From Actinomycetes bacterium (lineage in GTDB: Bacteria > Actinomycetota > Acidimicrobiia > Acidimicrobiales > UBA8190), in assembly GCA_021803325.1 (NCBI GenBank), contig JAJZLP010000095.1, positions 32,515 through 96,514 of the forward strand: a DNA stretch of 64,000 bases. The letters run 5' to 3'. Position 1 is the first letter of the stretch; each line of letters begins with the position of its first letter. The position numbers were made by a program, and so were the translations under genes. This document shows positions 1 to 8,604 of the stretch, in pieces. The notes under the pieces were generated by a model. That model saw only the letters and a program-made list of their open reading frames with translations, made no database searches and had not been told where the DNA came from.

Positions 1-1
1 G

Positions 2-508
2 ATCCCGAACTTCCTGTCACGGGACGCGTGGCAGGCCGGACGTCGGTCCGTCGCCGACGCGGCCCGGGAGGCGGGGCGCGACCCGAGCGCCCTCACCTAT
101 GCGTTGTCGGCCCAGGTGGTGGTGGCCGACACCCACGAGGCCGCCCACCAGCTTCTGGAGCATCCGATCCTGCGGGCCTACGGGCTACTGCTCCCCCCGG
201 AGCGCTTCGCCGAAGTTGGCGCCGACCATCCGCTCGGTGGGCATGGGCTGTCGCACCTGGTCGCCAGCCGGGACGACGGGAGCCAGCTCGCAGCGGCGAA
301 GGCGGTCCCGTTCCCCGTGGTGCACGACTACTTCGTCCACGGCACACCGGAGGAGGTGGCGGCGCAAATCGGTGCCTACGACGAGCTCGACCACGCCGTC
401 CTGTGGGACCCGGTGCCGCTGGTCGACCTCGGCGCCGCTCGCACCAGCGCCGCTGGGGTCGCCGAGATCGCCCGCATGCTGAAGGCGGGGGGCCGGCCCC
501 AGGGCTGA
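2..508 (+). CDS. LLM-class F420-dependent oxidoreductase, C-terminal part (cut by window start)
   Basis: An open frame enters from the window edge with no start codon and ends at TGA 506-508, so only the last ~168 residues are seen. It aligns by eye with the C-terminal third of the luciferase-like protein encoded at 4055-5128: both have an R-A-x-G-L-L-L-P stretch, then an H-G-x-P-E-x-V-A segment and a final D-P/A-x-P-L strand. Luciferase-like (LLM) proteins are TIM barrels that oxidise or monooxygenate small molecules with F420 or FMN; cofactor and substrate cannot be read from this tail. It converges on the gene ending at 534, leaving 25 bp between them. Confidence 0.7.
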   Translation: MPNFLSRDAWQAGRRSVADAAREAGRDPSALTYALSAQVVVADTHEAAHQLLEHPILRAYGLLLPPERFAEVGADHPLGGHGLSHLVASRDDGSQLAAAKAVPFPVVHDYFVHGTPEEVAAQIGAYDELDHAVLWDPVPLVDLGAARTSAAGVAEIARMLKAGGRPQG

Positions 509-533
509 CCGAGGAGGTCGCCCGCCCGCTCGA

Positions 534-1013
534 TCAGCCGGCCGGCGGAGCGGGGGCGGCGTCGCGGCCGGCGTACGGGTAAGTGCGCCCCGGGACCTCA
601 TCGCGGCCGCGGTAGAGGAAGGCGAAGGTGCGGCTGGCGAAGCGCCACGCACCGTCGTGCCGTTCCAGGTCGTCTTCGTAGTAGCCGATGAACAGCGCAC
701 CTGCGCCTTCCGGGTCGCGTCCGTGCTCGGTCAGGTACCACCGGGCCGTGGCCCGGTCGCCGTGGAGGTCGACGACGCCCGAGTGGAGGAGCTGTACCAG
801 GTGGGTGAACTGTCCCAGCAAGCCGGTGAGGCGGGCGGCGATGTCGTCGTGCCCCACGGTCTCGTCGACGCCGGGCACGATCCAACGTCCATCGGGAGCG
901 AAGAGCGCCGCCATCTCGGTGGGGGAGCGGCGGTTCACCGCGTCGGTGAAGCGTTGCGCCAGGTCGCGGATGGCCAGCTCGTCTGCGATCTCGGTGTCGG
1001 TCAGTAGCGCCAT
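534..1013 (-). CDS. NTF2-like / SnoaL-like family protein
   Basis: A 159-residue protein of the NTF2/SnoaL fold. The N-terminal helix (E-L-A-I-R-D-L-A-Q-R-F-T-D-A-V-N), an F-A-P-D-G-R-W segment and alternating beta strands ending in G-A-W-R-F are typical of these small alpha+beta barrels. Members act as hydratases, isomerases or cyclases, or are catalytically silent, so the substrate is unknown. The ATG overlaps the end of the upstream FAD oxidoreductase by 13 bp. It is the last gene of a four-gene minus-strand operon with that oxidoreductase, a crotonase and a TetR gene, so it probably acts on the same substrate. Confidence 0.75.
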   Translation of the reverse strand: MALLTDTEIADELAIRDLAQRFTDAVNRRSPTEMAALFAPDGRWIVPGVDETVGHDDIAARLTGLLGQFTHLVQLLHSGVVDLHGDRATARWYLTEHGRDPEGAGALFIGYYEDDLERHDGAWRFASRTFAFLYRGRDEVPGRTYPYAGRDAAPAPPAG

Positions 1014-2398
1014 GTGTCCTCCAATCCACCTACGCGTTCCCCGAGCACCAGCTCGGCGCAGGTCAGTCCTGAACGTGCCGCACGGTCGATGCCGACCGAC
1101 CGGCTCCGGAAGGTGTCACCGCCGACGAACAGACCGTCGATGCCCGGGACGACGTTGTGCGGGCGCATTGCGCCGACAAGCCCGGGTCGAGCCTTGAGGC
1201 CGAAGTTCGTGATGACGTGTCGCACGCGGAACGTCGAGTGCGCCAGGACAGGGTACAGCTCCTCCATGTCTGCCTCGAAGCCGGCGAGGACGGTGGCCAG
1301 GCGTCGCCGGTCGCGGACAGCCGCCAGATCGCACGCGACGCCACACACGAAGAGGTTGCCGTCGGGCGGGGCTGACACCGGGTCGAGCATCGAGTGTGTG
1401 TAGGCGAACCCCGGTAGGCCCGTGCGGGCGGTGCCGAACCACACGGCGAGCTCGCGCGGCGTGTAGACGGCGGGCGGCTCGGGGAGCGCGGCGTAGAAGC
1501 CGATCCAACTACCTCGGGCGTCCTCAGTGGTCATCCGGGCCACGAGGTCGAGGTACCAGGCCGGGACGTCACCACCGGGCAGCAGTCCCAGGACATCCCA
1601 CGCGGGGAGGGTCAGGATGACCGTGTCGGCGTCGATGCGCTCGAGCGGGAGCACCTCGTTCGGCACCCGGCGCTCTCCGACCTCGACGTACACGCCGCGG
1701 ACCGTACAGTCCTCGACGGCGACGCCGGCTACCGAAACCCCGCGCCGCACCTCGGCGCCGCCTGCCTGCGCCAGCGCGCCTACCTGTTCGAACAGGTGCT
1801 CGAAGCCGCCGACGGGCACGTAGGAGTAGCCAGGCTTGCGTTGCTCGCGCAGGTGCAGGGACCGCATGAACAGGTTGTCGCTCGCCGAATGGTCCTGCGG
1901 GCGACCGGTCTGCCCTTCGAGGACGGCCATGAACTCGAAGAGCTCGGTCACCCGCCTGTTGTCGGTCCGTGCTGCCAGCCAGTCGCCCAGCGCCACCTGG
2001 TCGAGCTGGTCGAGCTGGTCGAGGTCGAGCGACGCGACCTCGCCGGCGACCCGGGCCAGGTCGGCGCGACCGGACTGGTAGAACTCGCCCGCCTGCTGCC
2101 AATGCCCGCCGTCCCAGACGGCCATGCCGTCGTTGGTCGGGCCGTGCTCCAGCGTCATGCCGAACCGGGCGAGGATCGCGGTGATGCCGCTGCCGGGGTC
2201 CTCGAGCAGGTGCGGGCCCCACTGGAGGCGGTAGCCGTCGACGTCGAAATACCGGGCGCGCCCGGCAAGCACCTCGTCGCGTTCGAGGAGGAGCACCCGC
2301 TTGCCGGCATCGGCCAGGGCGGCCGCCGCGACGGAGCCGGCGGCCCCGCCGCCCACCACGATGGTGTCGTAGTGCGCCTGACCCGTATTCGTGGTCAT
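1001..2398 (-). CDS. FAD-dependent amine-oxidase/phytoene-desaturase-like oxidoreductase
   Basis: A 465-residue flavoprotein. The N-terminal dinucleotide fold V-V-G-G-G-A-A-G-S (about residues 15-23) is followed ~20 residues later by L-L-L-E-R-D, the usual ADP-ribose contact. The C-terminal F-V-G-G-D-T-F-R-S-R-S-V-G segment closes the FAD site. The overall layout matches the NAD(P)-binding Rossmann / amine oxidase / phytoene desaturase superfamily, which includes dehydrogenases, isomerases and monooxygenases of terpenoids and amines. The start ATG overlaps the stop of the preceding crotonase by 4 bp, showing translational coupling. Substrate unknown; an alicyclic or terpenoid acid would fit the neighbours but is inference. 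Confidence 0.8.
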   Translation of the reverse strand: MTTNTGQAHYDTIVVGGGAAGSVAAAALADAGKRVLLLERDEVLAGRARYFDVDGYRLQWGPHLLEDPGSGITAILARFGMTLEHGPTNDGMAVWDGGHWQQAGEFYQSGRADLARVAGEVASLDLDQLDQLDQVALGDWLAARTDNRRVTELFEFMAVLEGQTGRPQDHSASDNLFMRSLHLREQRKPGYSYVPVGGFEHLFEQVGALAQAGGAEVRRGVSVAGVAVEDCTVRGVYVEVGERRVPNEVLPLERIDADTVILTLPAWDVLGLLPGGDVPAWYLDLVARMTTEDARGSWIGFYAALPEPPAVYTPRELAVWFGTARTGLPGFAYTHSMLDPVSAPPDGNLFVCGVACDLAAVRDRRRLATVLAGFEADMEELYPVLAHSTFRVRHVITNFGLKARPGLVGAMRPHNVVPGIDGLFVGGDTFRSRSVGIDRAARSGLTCAELVLGERVGGLEDTWRY

Positions 2399-3207
2399 GG
2401 GTCTGCCCTCCCGTGATCGGCGCCCGGCCTGCCGCCGAAGCGGGGGGATCGCCGTTCAAAGAACGCGGCGAACCCCTCGGCGAAGTCGGGCGAAGCGAAC
2501 AGTGACGGCTGGACCATGCGCTCGAAGGCCTGGACCGTCCACAGGTTTCCGTCGAGGCCGCTGTGGAGCACGAGCTTGGCGTAGCCCTGTGCGGTCGTCG
2601 GGCCGGAGGCCAGTTCGCGGGCGTAGGCGTGGGCACCCTGCCGGAACCCGTCATCTGGCATCACCCTCGTGACGAGGCCGATGGCCGCCGCCTCGGCGGC
2701 ACCGACGGACCGCCCGCTCAGTACCAGCTCCATGGCCCGTCGCAGGCCCACCAGGCGGGGCAGGAACCACAGGGCTGCGTGGTCCGGCAGGATGCCCCGC
2801 CGGACGAAGACAGGCGTGAACGTGGAGCGCTCGGACGCGAGCACGACGTCGCATGCGATTGCCAGCGCGAAACCGGCTCCCACGGCTACACCGTCGACCG
2901 CGCACACGATCGGCTTCTCGGCCCGGAACAGCCAACCCGTGACCTCGCTCGACACCTGCGTCCATTGGTCGACGACGGCGTCGGCATGGGGACCGGTCAT
3001 CTCCGCTGGATCGCCACCGGCGCTGAAAGCGCCTTCGTCACCGGTGAGCAGCACGCATCGGACGCTGGGGTCGCGTGCGGCGTCGCGCACCGCTGTTGCG
3101 AGGGCGTCGAGCATCGGCGTGTCCATGCCGTTGTAACGTCCCGGCCGCGACAGGGTGAGGACGCGCAGCCCGTCCTCGCTCTCTACGCGCACGCGCCCTT
3201 CAGCCAC
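2395..3207 (-). CDS. Enoyl-CoA hydratase/isomerase (crotonase) family, isomerase-like active site
   Basis: A 270-residue crotonase. The oxyanion-hole loops are present (F-S-A-G-G-D near residue 61 and V-G-A-G-F near 109). The two glutamates of true hydratases (E144 and E164 of rat crotonase) align by eye with A114 and F134, so simple water addition is unlikely. D142 in I-L-P-D sits where PaaG and delta3,delta2-enoyl-CoA isomerases often place their acid/base. I infer double-bond isomerisation or another crotonase reaction. It overlaps the TetR gene by 8 bp and the FAD oxidoreductase by 4 bp. Confidence 0.85.
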   Translation of the reverse strand: MAEGRVRVESEDGLRVLTLSRPGRYNGMDTPMLDALATAVRDAARDPSVRCVLLTGDEGAFSAGGDPAEMTGPHADAVVDQWTQVSSEVTGWLFRAEKPIVCAVDGVAVGAGFALAIACDVVLASERSTFTPVFVRRGILPDHAALWFLPRLVGLRRAMELVLSGRSVGAAEAAAIGLVTRVMPDDGFRQGAHAYARELASGPTTAQGYAKLVLHSGLDGNLWTVQAFERMVQPSLFASPDFAEGFAAFFERRSPRFGGRPGADHGRADP

Positions 3208-3883
3208 GACGCCTGCCGATAGGCCTGGCCGACGGGTTCGGCTCCGGGTCCCGGAGCCCGTCGAGGAAGATGGCTGTCACCGCGGCAGCACGCCGCTCGG
3301 CTCGTGCCTGCGACTCGTCGGTGTGTCGGACCGCATACCAATTGCACATGCCCAGCAACGCGTCGGCGGCGACCGTGGGATCGCCCGGCCGGAGGCTGCC
3401 ATCGGTCATGCCCGTGGCGATCAGCCTGCGCAGGCCCCGCAGGTAGCGGGTGTCGAGATCGACGAGCTCCGGTGGTACCGGCAGGGAGCGCAGGTTCTCC
3501 ACGTAGATCGACACCGCGGGCGAGTACCGGGCGACGTTGCCGAAGTGACGGCGCACCGCCTCTGCCACACGGTCCGGAACAGGGCCAGAGTCGGCCAGGA
3601 TGTCGTCGAGGTGGGCGACGAAGTCCCGGTACGGGGGAAGGACGATCTCGAAGAGGAGCTCGTGCTTGGTCCGGACGTAGTGGTACAGGCTGGCCTTGGA
3701 CAGCCCGAGCTGATCTGCGATGTCGTCCATGCGCGCCGCGTGGTACCCGTGCCGCCGGAAGACCTCGGCTGCGGCGGCACGGATCTCCTCCCGTGACCGC
3801 GGCGGCTGGCCGACCGGGCGCCCCGGTCCCCGGGAACGCGCCTTCGCCGTCACCTGGCTGCGGTCTGGCGTCGCGGTCACCAC
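3200..3883 (-). CDS. TetR/AcrR-family transcriptional regulator
   Basis: A 227-residue regulator. The basic N-terminus (S-R-G-P-G-R-P-V-G-Q-P-P-R-S-R) leads into a TetR helix-turn-helix at about residues 35-75, with the hallmark M-D-D-I-A-D-Q-L-G-L-S-K-A-S-L-Y-H-Y followed by K-H-E-L-L-F. The C-terminal part is the ligand-binding, dimerising helical domain; its ligand is probably an acyl-CoA or the cluster's substrate (inference). It heads an operon with the crotonase, flavoprotein and NTF2-like genes and is divergent from the luciferase-like gene at 4055. A short palindrome lies just upstream of its start. Confidence 0.88.
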   Translation of the reverse strand: MVTATPDRSQVTAKARSRGPGRPVGQPPRSREEIRAAAAEVFRRHGYHAARMDDIADQLGLSKASLYHYVRTKHELLFEIVLPPYRDFVAHLDDILADSGPVPDRVAEAVRRHFGNVARYSPAVSIYVENLRSLPVPPELVDLDTRYLRGLRRLIATGMTDGSLRPGDPTVAADALLGMCNWYAVRHTDESQARAERRAAAVTAIFLDGLRDPEPNPSARPIGRRRG

Positions 3884-3900
3884 CGGGTAGCCCTCATAAT

Positions 3901-3914
3901 CGACTCACGAGTAG
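3901..3914. promoter_or_regulatory. Candidate TetR operator (imperfect palindrome)
   Basis: The stretch CGACTCACGAGTAG contains an inverted repeat ACTC-AC-GAGT (3903-3912) in the AT-richer intergenic gap between the TetR gene and the divergent luciferase-like gene. Its position suits an autoregulatory TetR site. It does not match the ACGT-N3-ACGT palindrome used from 9.6 kb onward. The arms are short, so this is a weak call. Confidence 0.35.
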
Positions 3915-4054
3915 AATTGTGGTCGTTAGCCGCCACGCGGTCAAGACCGTCACCGGAGGGGGTGGGAGCGGGGGTGGTTGGAGGCCATGGACCTGGAGGC
4001 CTACACCCGGAACGCTGTTGTCGGGGAGCAGGGGATGGAGAAGGGACGCCAACG

Positions 4055-5128
4055 ATGGAAGCGCAGGCAACGGAGGCCGACAGGTCCACTCGACCGCTCA
4101 AGATCGGCGTGCCGGCACCGCAACTGGCGGGCAGCGACCCGGCGCGGGCAGCACTGGCGGCGGAAGCTGCCGGGCTCGACTCGATGTGGTGGGCGGACCG
4201 CCTCGCCGGCTGGATGCCGGAGGGACCTCATGCGCTCGTCGACCCGTTGCCGTCGATGGCGGTCGCCGGACATGCCACGGCCACGCTTCAGCTCGGTACG
4301 GCTGTCGCCGACGTGTTGCGCCGCCATCCGGCGCAGTTGGCCCAGAGCGCGCTCACTGTCCAGGACCTGAGCGGCGGGCGGCTCATCCTCGGTGTGGGAT
4401 GTGGCGAGGCGGCCGGCACGGTGCGGTACGGCATGGACTTCGATCGCCCGGTCGAACGGCTCGACGAGGCGCTGCACGTCGTCCGCGCCCTGTGGCGCGA
4501 CGGGGGCCCGGCACACTTCGCCGGGCGGCATTACTCCCTGTCGGGCGCCCGCTGTGGGCTGGCCGCTGCCGTGACCCCGCCACCGGTCTGGCTGGCTTCC
4601 CACGGACCGCGCATGCTGGCGCTGACCGGCGAGCTCGCCGACGGCTGGCTTCCCACCGCAGGTGGTCCGCGCCTGTACGCAGAGCAACTGGGCGCCATCC
4701 GGCTGGCCGAGGCGGCCGCCGGGCGGCCGGCGGGGTCCGTGGAGGCCGGCGCCTTCGTGTGGATCGTCGCCTCCCGCACCCGGGCTGACGCCCGCCGACT
4801 GCTGGCCAGTGATCGACTGCGGGCACTAGGGCTCCTGCTCCCGAAAGGAGCGCTCGCCTCGTCGCCGCTGCAGCACGGCCCGTCCCATGACCTCGTCGGC
4901 CATGAGGACACGGTGGCACTGGCCCGGCAGATCGACCTGGACGAGCTGGCCGAGGTGATGCCGCACGGCGGGCCTGAGGACGTGGCCGAGGAGCTGGCCC
5001 GTTACCGCGCGGCCGGCGCTGAGCACATGGTCGTGTGCGACATGGCTCCGCTCGCCGGACGCGACGCCGGGGGGGACCTGCGCGGTCTCCAGCTGTACCG
5101 GTGGCTTCGTGACGCGCTGGTCGCCTAG
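4055..5128 (+). CDS. LLM-class F420-dependent oxidoreductase
   Basis: A 357-residue luciferase-like TIM-barrel protein. Family signs are L-K-I-G-V-P near the N-terminus, A-A-G-L-D-S-M-W-W-A-D, the central D-L-S-G-G-R-L-I-L-G-V-G-C-G and L-A-D-G-W-L-P. The frame opens upstream at 3917, but ATG 4055 is preferred because GGAGAAGGG lies about 10 bases upstream and family similarity begins soon after. Relatives in actinobacteria use F420 or FMN for hydride transfer or Baeyer-Villiger-type oxidation. It is divergent from the TetR gene, convergent with the luciferase-like gene at 5218-6249, and closely resembles the fragment at 2-508. Confidence 0.82.
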   Translation: MEAQATEADRSTRPLKIGVPAPQLAGSDPARAALAAEAAGLDSMWWADRLAGWMPEGPHALVDPLPSMAVAGHATATLQLGTAVADVLRRHPAQLAQSALTVQDLSGGRLILGVGCGEAAGTVRYGMDFDRPVERLDEALHVVRALWRDGGPAHFAGRHYSLSGARCGLAAAVTPPPVWLASHGPRMLALTGELADGWLPTAGGPRLYAEQLGAIRLAEAAAGRPAGSVEAGAFVWIVASRTRADARRLLASDRLRALGLLLPKGALASSPLQHGPSHDLVGHEDTVALARQIDLDELAEVMPHGGPEDVAEELARYRAAGAEHMVVCDMAPLAGRDAGGDLRGLQLYRWLRDALVA

Positions 5129-5130
5129 CC

Positions 5131-5142
5131 CCATCCGGGGAT
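5131..5142 (+). terminator. Short hairpin between convergent genes
   Basis: CCCC-ATCC-GGGG forms a 4-bp stem with a 4-base loop three bases after the stop of the luciferase-like gene, in the gap before a convergent gene. No T-run follows. It may contribute to termination, but the stem is short. Confidence 0.3.
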
Positions 5143-5217
5143 GTGTCTGCTTGATGTGCAGGACGGTCCACTTCATGACGGCGTGCGCCACGGTCGCGGG
5201 GATCCTTTTCGGGACGG

Positions 5218-6249
5218 TCAGTCTCCAAGTACGAGCTCGGCCATGGTCCGCAGGGTGGCCACGTCGCCGGTGACGGTCATCGTCGTGACGGCCGACTCGC
5301 GCCACCGCGCCAGGTCGTCGCGGATCTTCGCCACCGGCCCGACCAGCGCCACCTCCTCGACGAGCGGCAGTGGCACGGCCGCTTCGGCCTCGCGCTTCTT
5401 GCCGGCGAGGTAGAGGTCCCGGATCTTCGTGCACTCGGCCTCGTAGCCGAGCCGGTCGAACACCTGGCGGTGGAAGTTGAGGTCGCGGGCCCCCATCCCG
5501 CCGATGTAGAGGGCCAGGTGCGGCCGCAGCGTGTCGGCGGCGGCCTCGACGTCGTCGTCGATGGCGACCGACACCGAGCACGTCACCTCGAAGTCGGAAG
5601 CCGTGTGCCTGGCACCGGGCCGGGCGAACCCCTCGGCGAGCGCCTGGCGGTAGACGGCCTCGTTACCCGGCGAGTAGAAGACCGCCAGCCAGCCGTCGGC
5701 GATCTCGGCCGCCAGCGCCACGTTCTTCGGCCCCTCGGCGGCGAGGAAGATCGGGACGTCGGGGCGCAACGGGTGGGTGATGGACCGCAGCGGCTTGCCG
5801 AGCCCCGTGCCGCCGGGGTACGGCAGGGTGTAGTGCTGCCCCCGGACTTCCACCGGCTCCTCGCGAGCCAGGATGCGGCGGATGATATCGACGTACTCGC
5901 GGGTGCGCGCAAGCGGCTTGTCATAGGGGACCCCGTACCAGCCCTCGACGACCTGGGGCCCGGAGACCCCGAGGCCCATGACGAACCGGCCCCCGCTCAG
6001 GTGGTCCATGGTGAGCGCGGCCATGGCCGCCGCCGCCGGCGTGCGCGCCGCGAGCTGCATGATCGAGGTCCCGAGCCGCAGCCGCGACGTGCCGGCTCCC
6101 CACCAGGCGAGCGGTGTCAACACGTCGTTGCCCCACGACTCCGCCACCCACATCGAGTCGAAGCCGAGCCGCTCGGCTTCGGCCACCAGTTCGGGGGCGT
6201 CGGCCGGCGGCCCCGCACCCCAGTACCCGAGCATCAGTCCCAGTTTCAT
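5218..6249 (-). CDS. LLM-class F420-dependent oxidoreductase
   Basis: A 343-residue luciferase-like protein of a second subgroup. It starts M-K-L-G-L-M-L-G-Y-W-G and has E-R-L-G-F-D-S-M-W-V-A-E-S-W-G, H-L-S-G-G-R-F-V-M-G-L-G-V-S-G-P and F-L-A-A-E-G-P-K-N-V-A-L-A-A-E-I-A-D-G-W. The last two are typical of F420-binding members such as mycobacterial homologues of methylenetetrahydromethanopterin reductase. The ATG is preceded on its strand by a GAAGAGAGGA-type ribosome site. It is first-listed of a minus-strand block whose upstream neighbours are a crotonase and an acyl-CoA synthetase, so it likely shares their pathway. Substrate unknown. Confidence 0.85.
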   Translation of the reverse strand: MKLGLMLGYWGAGPPADAPELVAEAERLGFDSMWVAESWGNDVLTPLAWWGAGTSRLRLGTSIMQLAARTPAAAAMAALTMDHLSGGRFVMGLGVSGPQVVEGWYGVPYDKPLARTREYVDIIRRILAREEPVEVRGQHYTLPYPGGTGLGKPLRSITHPLRPDVPIFLAAEGPKNVALAAEIADGWLAVFYSPGNEAVYRQALAEGFARPGARHTASDFEVTCSVSVAIDDDVEAAADTLRPHLALYIGGMGARDLNFHRQVFDRLGYEAECTKIRDLYLAGKKREAEAAVPLPLVEEVALVGPVAKIRDDLARWRESAVTTMTVTGDVATLRTMAELVLGD

Positions 6250-6274
6250 CGTGCTCCTCTCTTCCTACGGGGGG

Positions 6275-7051
6275 TCACCCGGATCGCTTGCCCACGGTGG
6301 TGCGCCACCGGGCGAAGCGGTCCGGGAACTCCGATCCGTGCAGGGCGACTGCTTGTGAACGCACCTCTTGTTCGAGGACCTCGGCGACCAGGTCGAGCTC
6401 CATGGCCCGGTAGACGTTCGCCTTCGTGGTGGCGAGGGCGAACGGTGTTGATGTCGCGATCGATGCGGCCACGTCGAGGGCGGCGGCGACCACGTCCGGC
6501 TCGACACGCGATACGAGTCGGAGGGCGAGCGCCTCCTCCGCACTGACGCGACGGCCGGTCAGAAGCACATCGAGCGCCGGGGCCGTGCCGATCAGGTGTG
6601 GCAGGAAGTAGGAGACGCCGTAGTCGGGGACCAGGCCCATGGTGACGAAGGGTGCGCCGAACCAGGCATCGGGGGAAGCGATGCGCAGGTCGCAAGCAAG
6701 TGCCAGGCCGAAGCCGGCGCCGACGGCGGGCCCGTTGACCGCAGCGATCGTCGGCTGCGGCAGGCGCCGGACGATGACCGGCGTGCGATGGGTGCGTGCG
6801 ACGTAATCAGCCGCCTCGAGCGATGTCGGCTGCGCGAACCCAGATGACTCGAGGTCCGCTCCGGAGCAGAAGCCGCGGCCCTCACCGGTCACCACCACAG
6901 CCCGGACCGACGTGTCGGCAGCCAGCCGCTCGAACGTGTCGGGAAGCGTCCGTAGTAGGAGCTCGTCATCGAGTGAGTTCAGTCGCTCAGGTCGGCTGAG
7001 GGTGACGAGCGCCACCCCGTCACTCGGGTGCTCGACGCGTAGTCCGGTCAT
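6275..7051 (-). CDS. Enoyl-CoA hydratase/isomerase (crotonase) family, isomerase-like
   Basis: A 258-residue crotonase with oxyanion-hole loops F-C-S-G-A-D (about 61-66) and V-G-A-G-F (about 110-114). The positions of the two catalytic hydratase glutamates carry G115 and F135, while D143 in L-V-P-D-Y-G occupies the place of the PaaG/isomerase aspartate. I infer an isomerase or related activity. The frame extends upstream, but ATG 7051 is chosen because AGAAGGAGG lies six bases before it, and it overlaps the acyl-CoA synthetase stop by 4 bp (ATGA). It resembles the crotonase at 2395-3207 closely. Confidence 0.86.
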   Translation of the reverse strand: MTGLRVEHPSDGVALVTLSRPERLNSLDDELLLRTLPDTFERLAADTSVRAVVVTGEGRGFCSGADLESSGFAQPTSLEAADYVARTHRTPVIVRRLPQPTIAAVNGPAVGAGFGLALACDLRIASPDAWFGAPFVTMGLVPDYGVSYFLPHLIGTAPALDVLLTGRRVSAEEALALRLVSRVEPDVVAAALDVAASIATSTPFALATTKANVYRAMELDLVAEVLEQEVRSQAVALHGSEFPDRFARWRTTVGKRSG

Positions 7052-8598
7052 TGCGCCTCCTTCTGGCGGGGAGAACCCGTTGCCGGAGTTCCGGCAACGG
7101 GTGCGTAGCGATCGCGCAGCAGGTGCTTCAGAACCTTTCCGGTCGCGTTCTTCGGTAGCTCCGCCGACAGCTCCAGGGACTTCGGCACTTTGTACCCGGC
7201 AAGGTGCTCCCGGCAGAACTCGGTGATCGTCTCGGGATCCGCCGTTGCCCCCGGGCGCAGTACGACCAGTGCATGCACCCGCTCTCCCCAGCGATCGTCG
7301 GGGACACCGATGACGGCGGCTTCGAGGACGGCCGGGTGCTCGTGAAGGACGTCCTCGACCTCGCGGGGGTAGACGTTCTCGCCGCCGGACACGATCATGT
7401 CCTTCAGCCGGTCGCTCACGAACAGGTAACCGTCGGGGGAGCGGTACCCAAGGTCGCCCGTGTGCATCCACCCGCCCCGCAGGGCGTCGTCGGTGGCCCG
7501 CGGGTCGTTCCAGTACCCGTCCATGACTGTCGGACCACGGCTCAGGATCTCGCCGACGACGCCAGGCGGGACGTCGGCACCGTCAGGGTCGACGACCCGG
7601 GTCTCGGCGGAGAGAGCGTCGGTCCCCGCCGAGGCCAGCCATTCGGGATGGCCGACCGGATCGTGGTCCTCGGGGCGCAACAGCGAGACGCCGAACGTCT
7701 CGGTCATGCCGAAGAACTGCAAGAACCCGGAGTGGAAGGCGTCGATTGCCCGGCGCAGGATCTCGGGGGCGATGGGCGAGGCCCCGTAGAGCACCATCCG
7801 CAGCCGGTCGAAATCGGCCTCTACCACGGAGGGCTCCAAGGTGAGCATGTTGATCATGGTCGGCACCAGCAGCACATGGGTGGCCGACCACTTCGTCAGC
7901 AGCTCTGCGAAGCCGGCCGGGTCGAACTCGCGGGACAAGACGGTGGTGGCGCCACGGTAGGTGAACCCGTTGGAGGTGTGCGCGGCGATGTGGAACATCG
8001 GTAGACCCTGGACGAACACGTCGCCTGACCGGATGTCGGCCTCGTTGGACATCACGTTGCAGCGGGCCCATACGGCGCCACTGGAGAGGACGGCGCCCTT
8101 CGGTCTTCCGGTCGTGCCACTCGTGTACATGATCGCTGCCGCCTGGTCGGCGGGAACGTAGGTGTCGCACGCCCGGAGTGCCGCAGCCCCCACCAGCTCA
8201 TCGTAGGAGTCGCCGACGCCCGAGGCGCCGAGATGCCAGACGTGCTCCACACCCAGCTGGCCGGCGACCCCGTCGAGCCCGGGGCCGTGTACCAGTAGCC
8301 GCGGCGTGCAGTCGCCCAGGATGACAGCGAGCTCGGAAACCGTCAGCCGAAAGTTCAGTGGCACCAGGATCATGCCCGCCCGCTGCACGGCGAGCTGGAT
8401 CTCCAGGTATTCGAGTTCGTTGTAGGCAAGGAGTGCCACCCGGTCGCCGCGCCGCAGGCCGCTCCCGTGGAGCGCCTCGGCCATCCGCGTCGCCTGCTCG
8501 TCGACCTCGGCAAAGGTCCGTGAGCGCTCTCCCTCTGCAATGCACACCCGGTCGGGGAAACGGGTGGCTGCGTTGTGTACGAGGTCTGGTACGAGCAT
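7048..8598 (-). CDS. Acyl-CoA synthetase (AMP-forming ligase)
   Basis: A 516-residue ANL-superfamily ligase that activates a carboxylic acid to its CoA thioester through an acyl-adenylate. The P-loop Y-T-S-G-T-T-G-R-P-K-G (about residue 160), Q-F-F-G-M-T-E, the hinge Y-L-F-V-S-D-R-L-K-D-M-I and the C-terminal lysine in P-K-N-A-T-G-K-V-L-K are all present, so it should be active. Length is normal for medium/long-chain and aryl-CoA ligases; chain specificity cannot be read. It is coupled to the crotonase by a 4-bp overlap and follows a possible small gene and an alpha/beta hydrolase. Confidence 0.9.
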   Translation of the reverse strand: MLVPDLVHNAATRFPDRVCIAEGERSRTFAEVDEQATRMAEALHGSGLRRGDRVALLAYNELEYLEIQLAVQRAGMILVPLNFRLTVSELAVILGDCTPRLLVHGPGLDGVAGQLGVEHVWHLGASGVGDSYDELVGAAALRACDTYVPADQAAAIMYTSGTTGRPKGAVLSSGAVWARCNVMSNEADIRSGDVFVQGLPMFHIAAHTSNGFTYRGATTVLSREFDPAGFAELLTKWSATHVLLVPTMINMLTLEPSVVEADFDRLRMVLYGASPIAPEILRRAIDAFHSGFLQFFGMTETFGVSLLRPEDHDPVGHPEWLASAGTDALSAETRVVDPDGADVPPGVVGEILSRGPTVMDGYWNDPRATDDALRGGWMHTGDLGYRSPDGYLFVSDRLKDMIVSGGENVYPREVEDVLHEHPAVLEAAVIGVPDDRWGERVHALVVLRPGATADPETITEFCREHLAGYKVPKSLELSAELPKNATGKVLKHLLRDRYAPVAGTPATGSPRQKEAQ

Positions 8599-8604
8599 GG
8601 TCGG

